From Brachionus koreanus (lineage: Eukaryota; Rotifera; Eurotatoria; Ploima; Brachionidae): a DNA stretch of 33,389 nucleotides. Positions 33,053-33,389 of the stretch are shown here, one piece after another. A model generated the notes under the pieces. It saw nothing but the letters and a program-made list of their open reading frames with translations, ran no database searches and was not told the origin of the DNA. How positions within the stretch are numbered: position 1 is the stretch's first letter; each line of letters starts with the position of its first letter. Position numbers and translations under genes: made by a program. The stretch is from NCBI GenBank assembly GCA_016987375.1, contig PJRA01000401.1, positions 1,268,747 through 1,302,135 on the forward strand, in the 5' to 3' direction.

Positions 33053-33389
33053 AATCTAGTTTTCCTTTAGTTTATTTGTCAAGCAAAAATTTTAGTAAGA
33101 CTAATGAATATAATTTATTTTGGTCAAATTATACTCCTAAATATAAAATGATTCTTGAATAAAAATTTAAGACTAATTTTGAAAATTTATTATATTACAA
33201 ATATTCTAAATTGGGCTTCAATATTTAATTTATTTAATTAATTCAATTTTATTTTGAAAAACTAGTGCATAATTTGATATCAATTTATCAATGTTTTTTT
33301 GTTTTCAAAATAACAGATAATTTTATTTTTATAAAAATTATAATTTTAATTATTAAAAATTGTATTAAATTAAATAAATGAAGTGTTAA
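33053..33389. other. 3' flank, no feature seen
   Basis: A/T-rich downstream DNA. AATAAAAA at about 33159-33166 is a plausible poly(A) signal for the Cys-rich peptide gene. Confidence 0.4.

Noticed and set aside
1..33389. tRNA, rRNA, CRISPR, prophage or bacterial operon features
   Set aside because: No T-loop/anticodon architecture, no regularly spaced repeats, and the genes are spliced animal families.

Overview
The window is very A+T-rich eukaryotic DNA, roughly three-quarters A+T by eye. Genes are compact with mostly 50-70 nt GT-AG introns, and every recognisable host gene belongs to an animal family. The composition, tiny introns, LINE relics and SWIM-type element relics would suit a small invertebrate such as a monogonont rotifer (Brachionus-like). 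That assignment is inference; no species marker (rRNA, mtDNA) is present. No prokaryotic, organellar, CRISPR or tRNA feature was found.

Layout. 19-4271 (minus strand): a SCYL3-like pseudokinase in two exons, a 44-codon micro-ORF just upstream of it, and a secreted tyrosine-rich repetitive protein with a signal-peptide exon and a close TATA box. 4832-6100 (plus): a membrane-anchored trypsin-like serine protease. 6101-9975: a repeat and relic zone with a decayed coding fragment and a 5'-truncated LINE relic. 9976-11607 (plus): a five-exon SERINC. 11.9-13.6 kb: two head-to-head 5' ends of one DNA transposon family, probably piggyBac-like. 14067-14255 (minus): a small single-span membrane protein. 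15480-20142 (plus): an SLC44 choline-transporter-like gene whose only intron is 2.46 kb and holds a SWIM-domain element relic plus a long inverted duplication. 20.46-22.96 kb: a repeat copy, a second SWIM relic, a second truncated LINE, and the spliced 3' end of an unknown gene abutting the LINE. 24452-25240 (plus): a complete secreted astacin. 26.05 kb: a third, unrelated RT scrap. 27228-29147 (plus): a GH85 cytosolic ENGase. 29357-29722: a palindromic non-autonomous transposon with a 6-bp target duplication. 30.2-32.0 kb: decayed element coding pieces. 32759-33052 (plus): a secreted eight-cysteine peptide.

The host genes do not form a pathway. Each looks independently expressed, with neighbours on either strand. 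Several are membrane or secretory: SERINC, SLC44, the anchored protease, the astacin, the Tyr-rich protein and the Cys-rich peptide. I see no multi-gene system of the defence or biosynthetic kind. The least-described material is the set of small or lineage-specific secreted and membrane proteins and the layered inverted-repeat elements.
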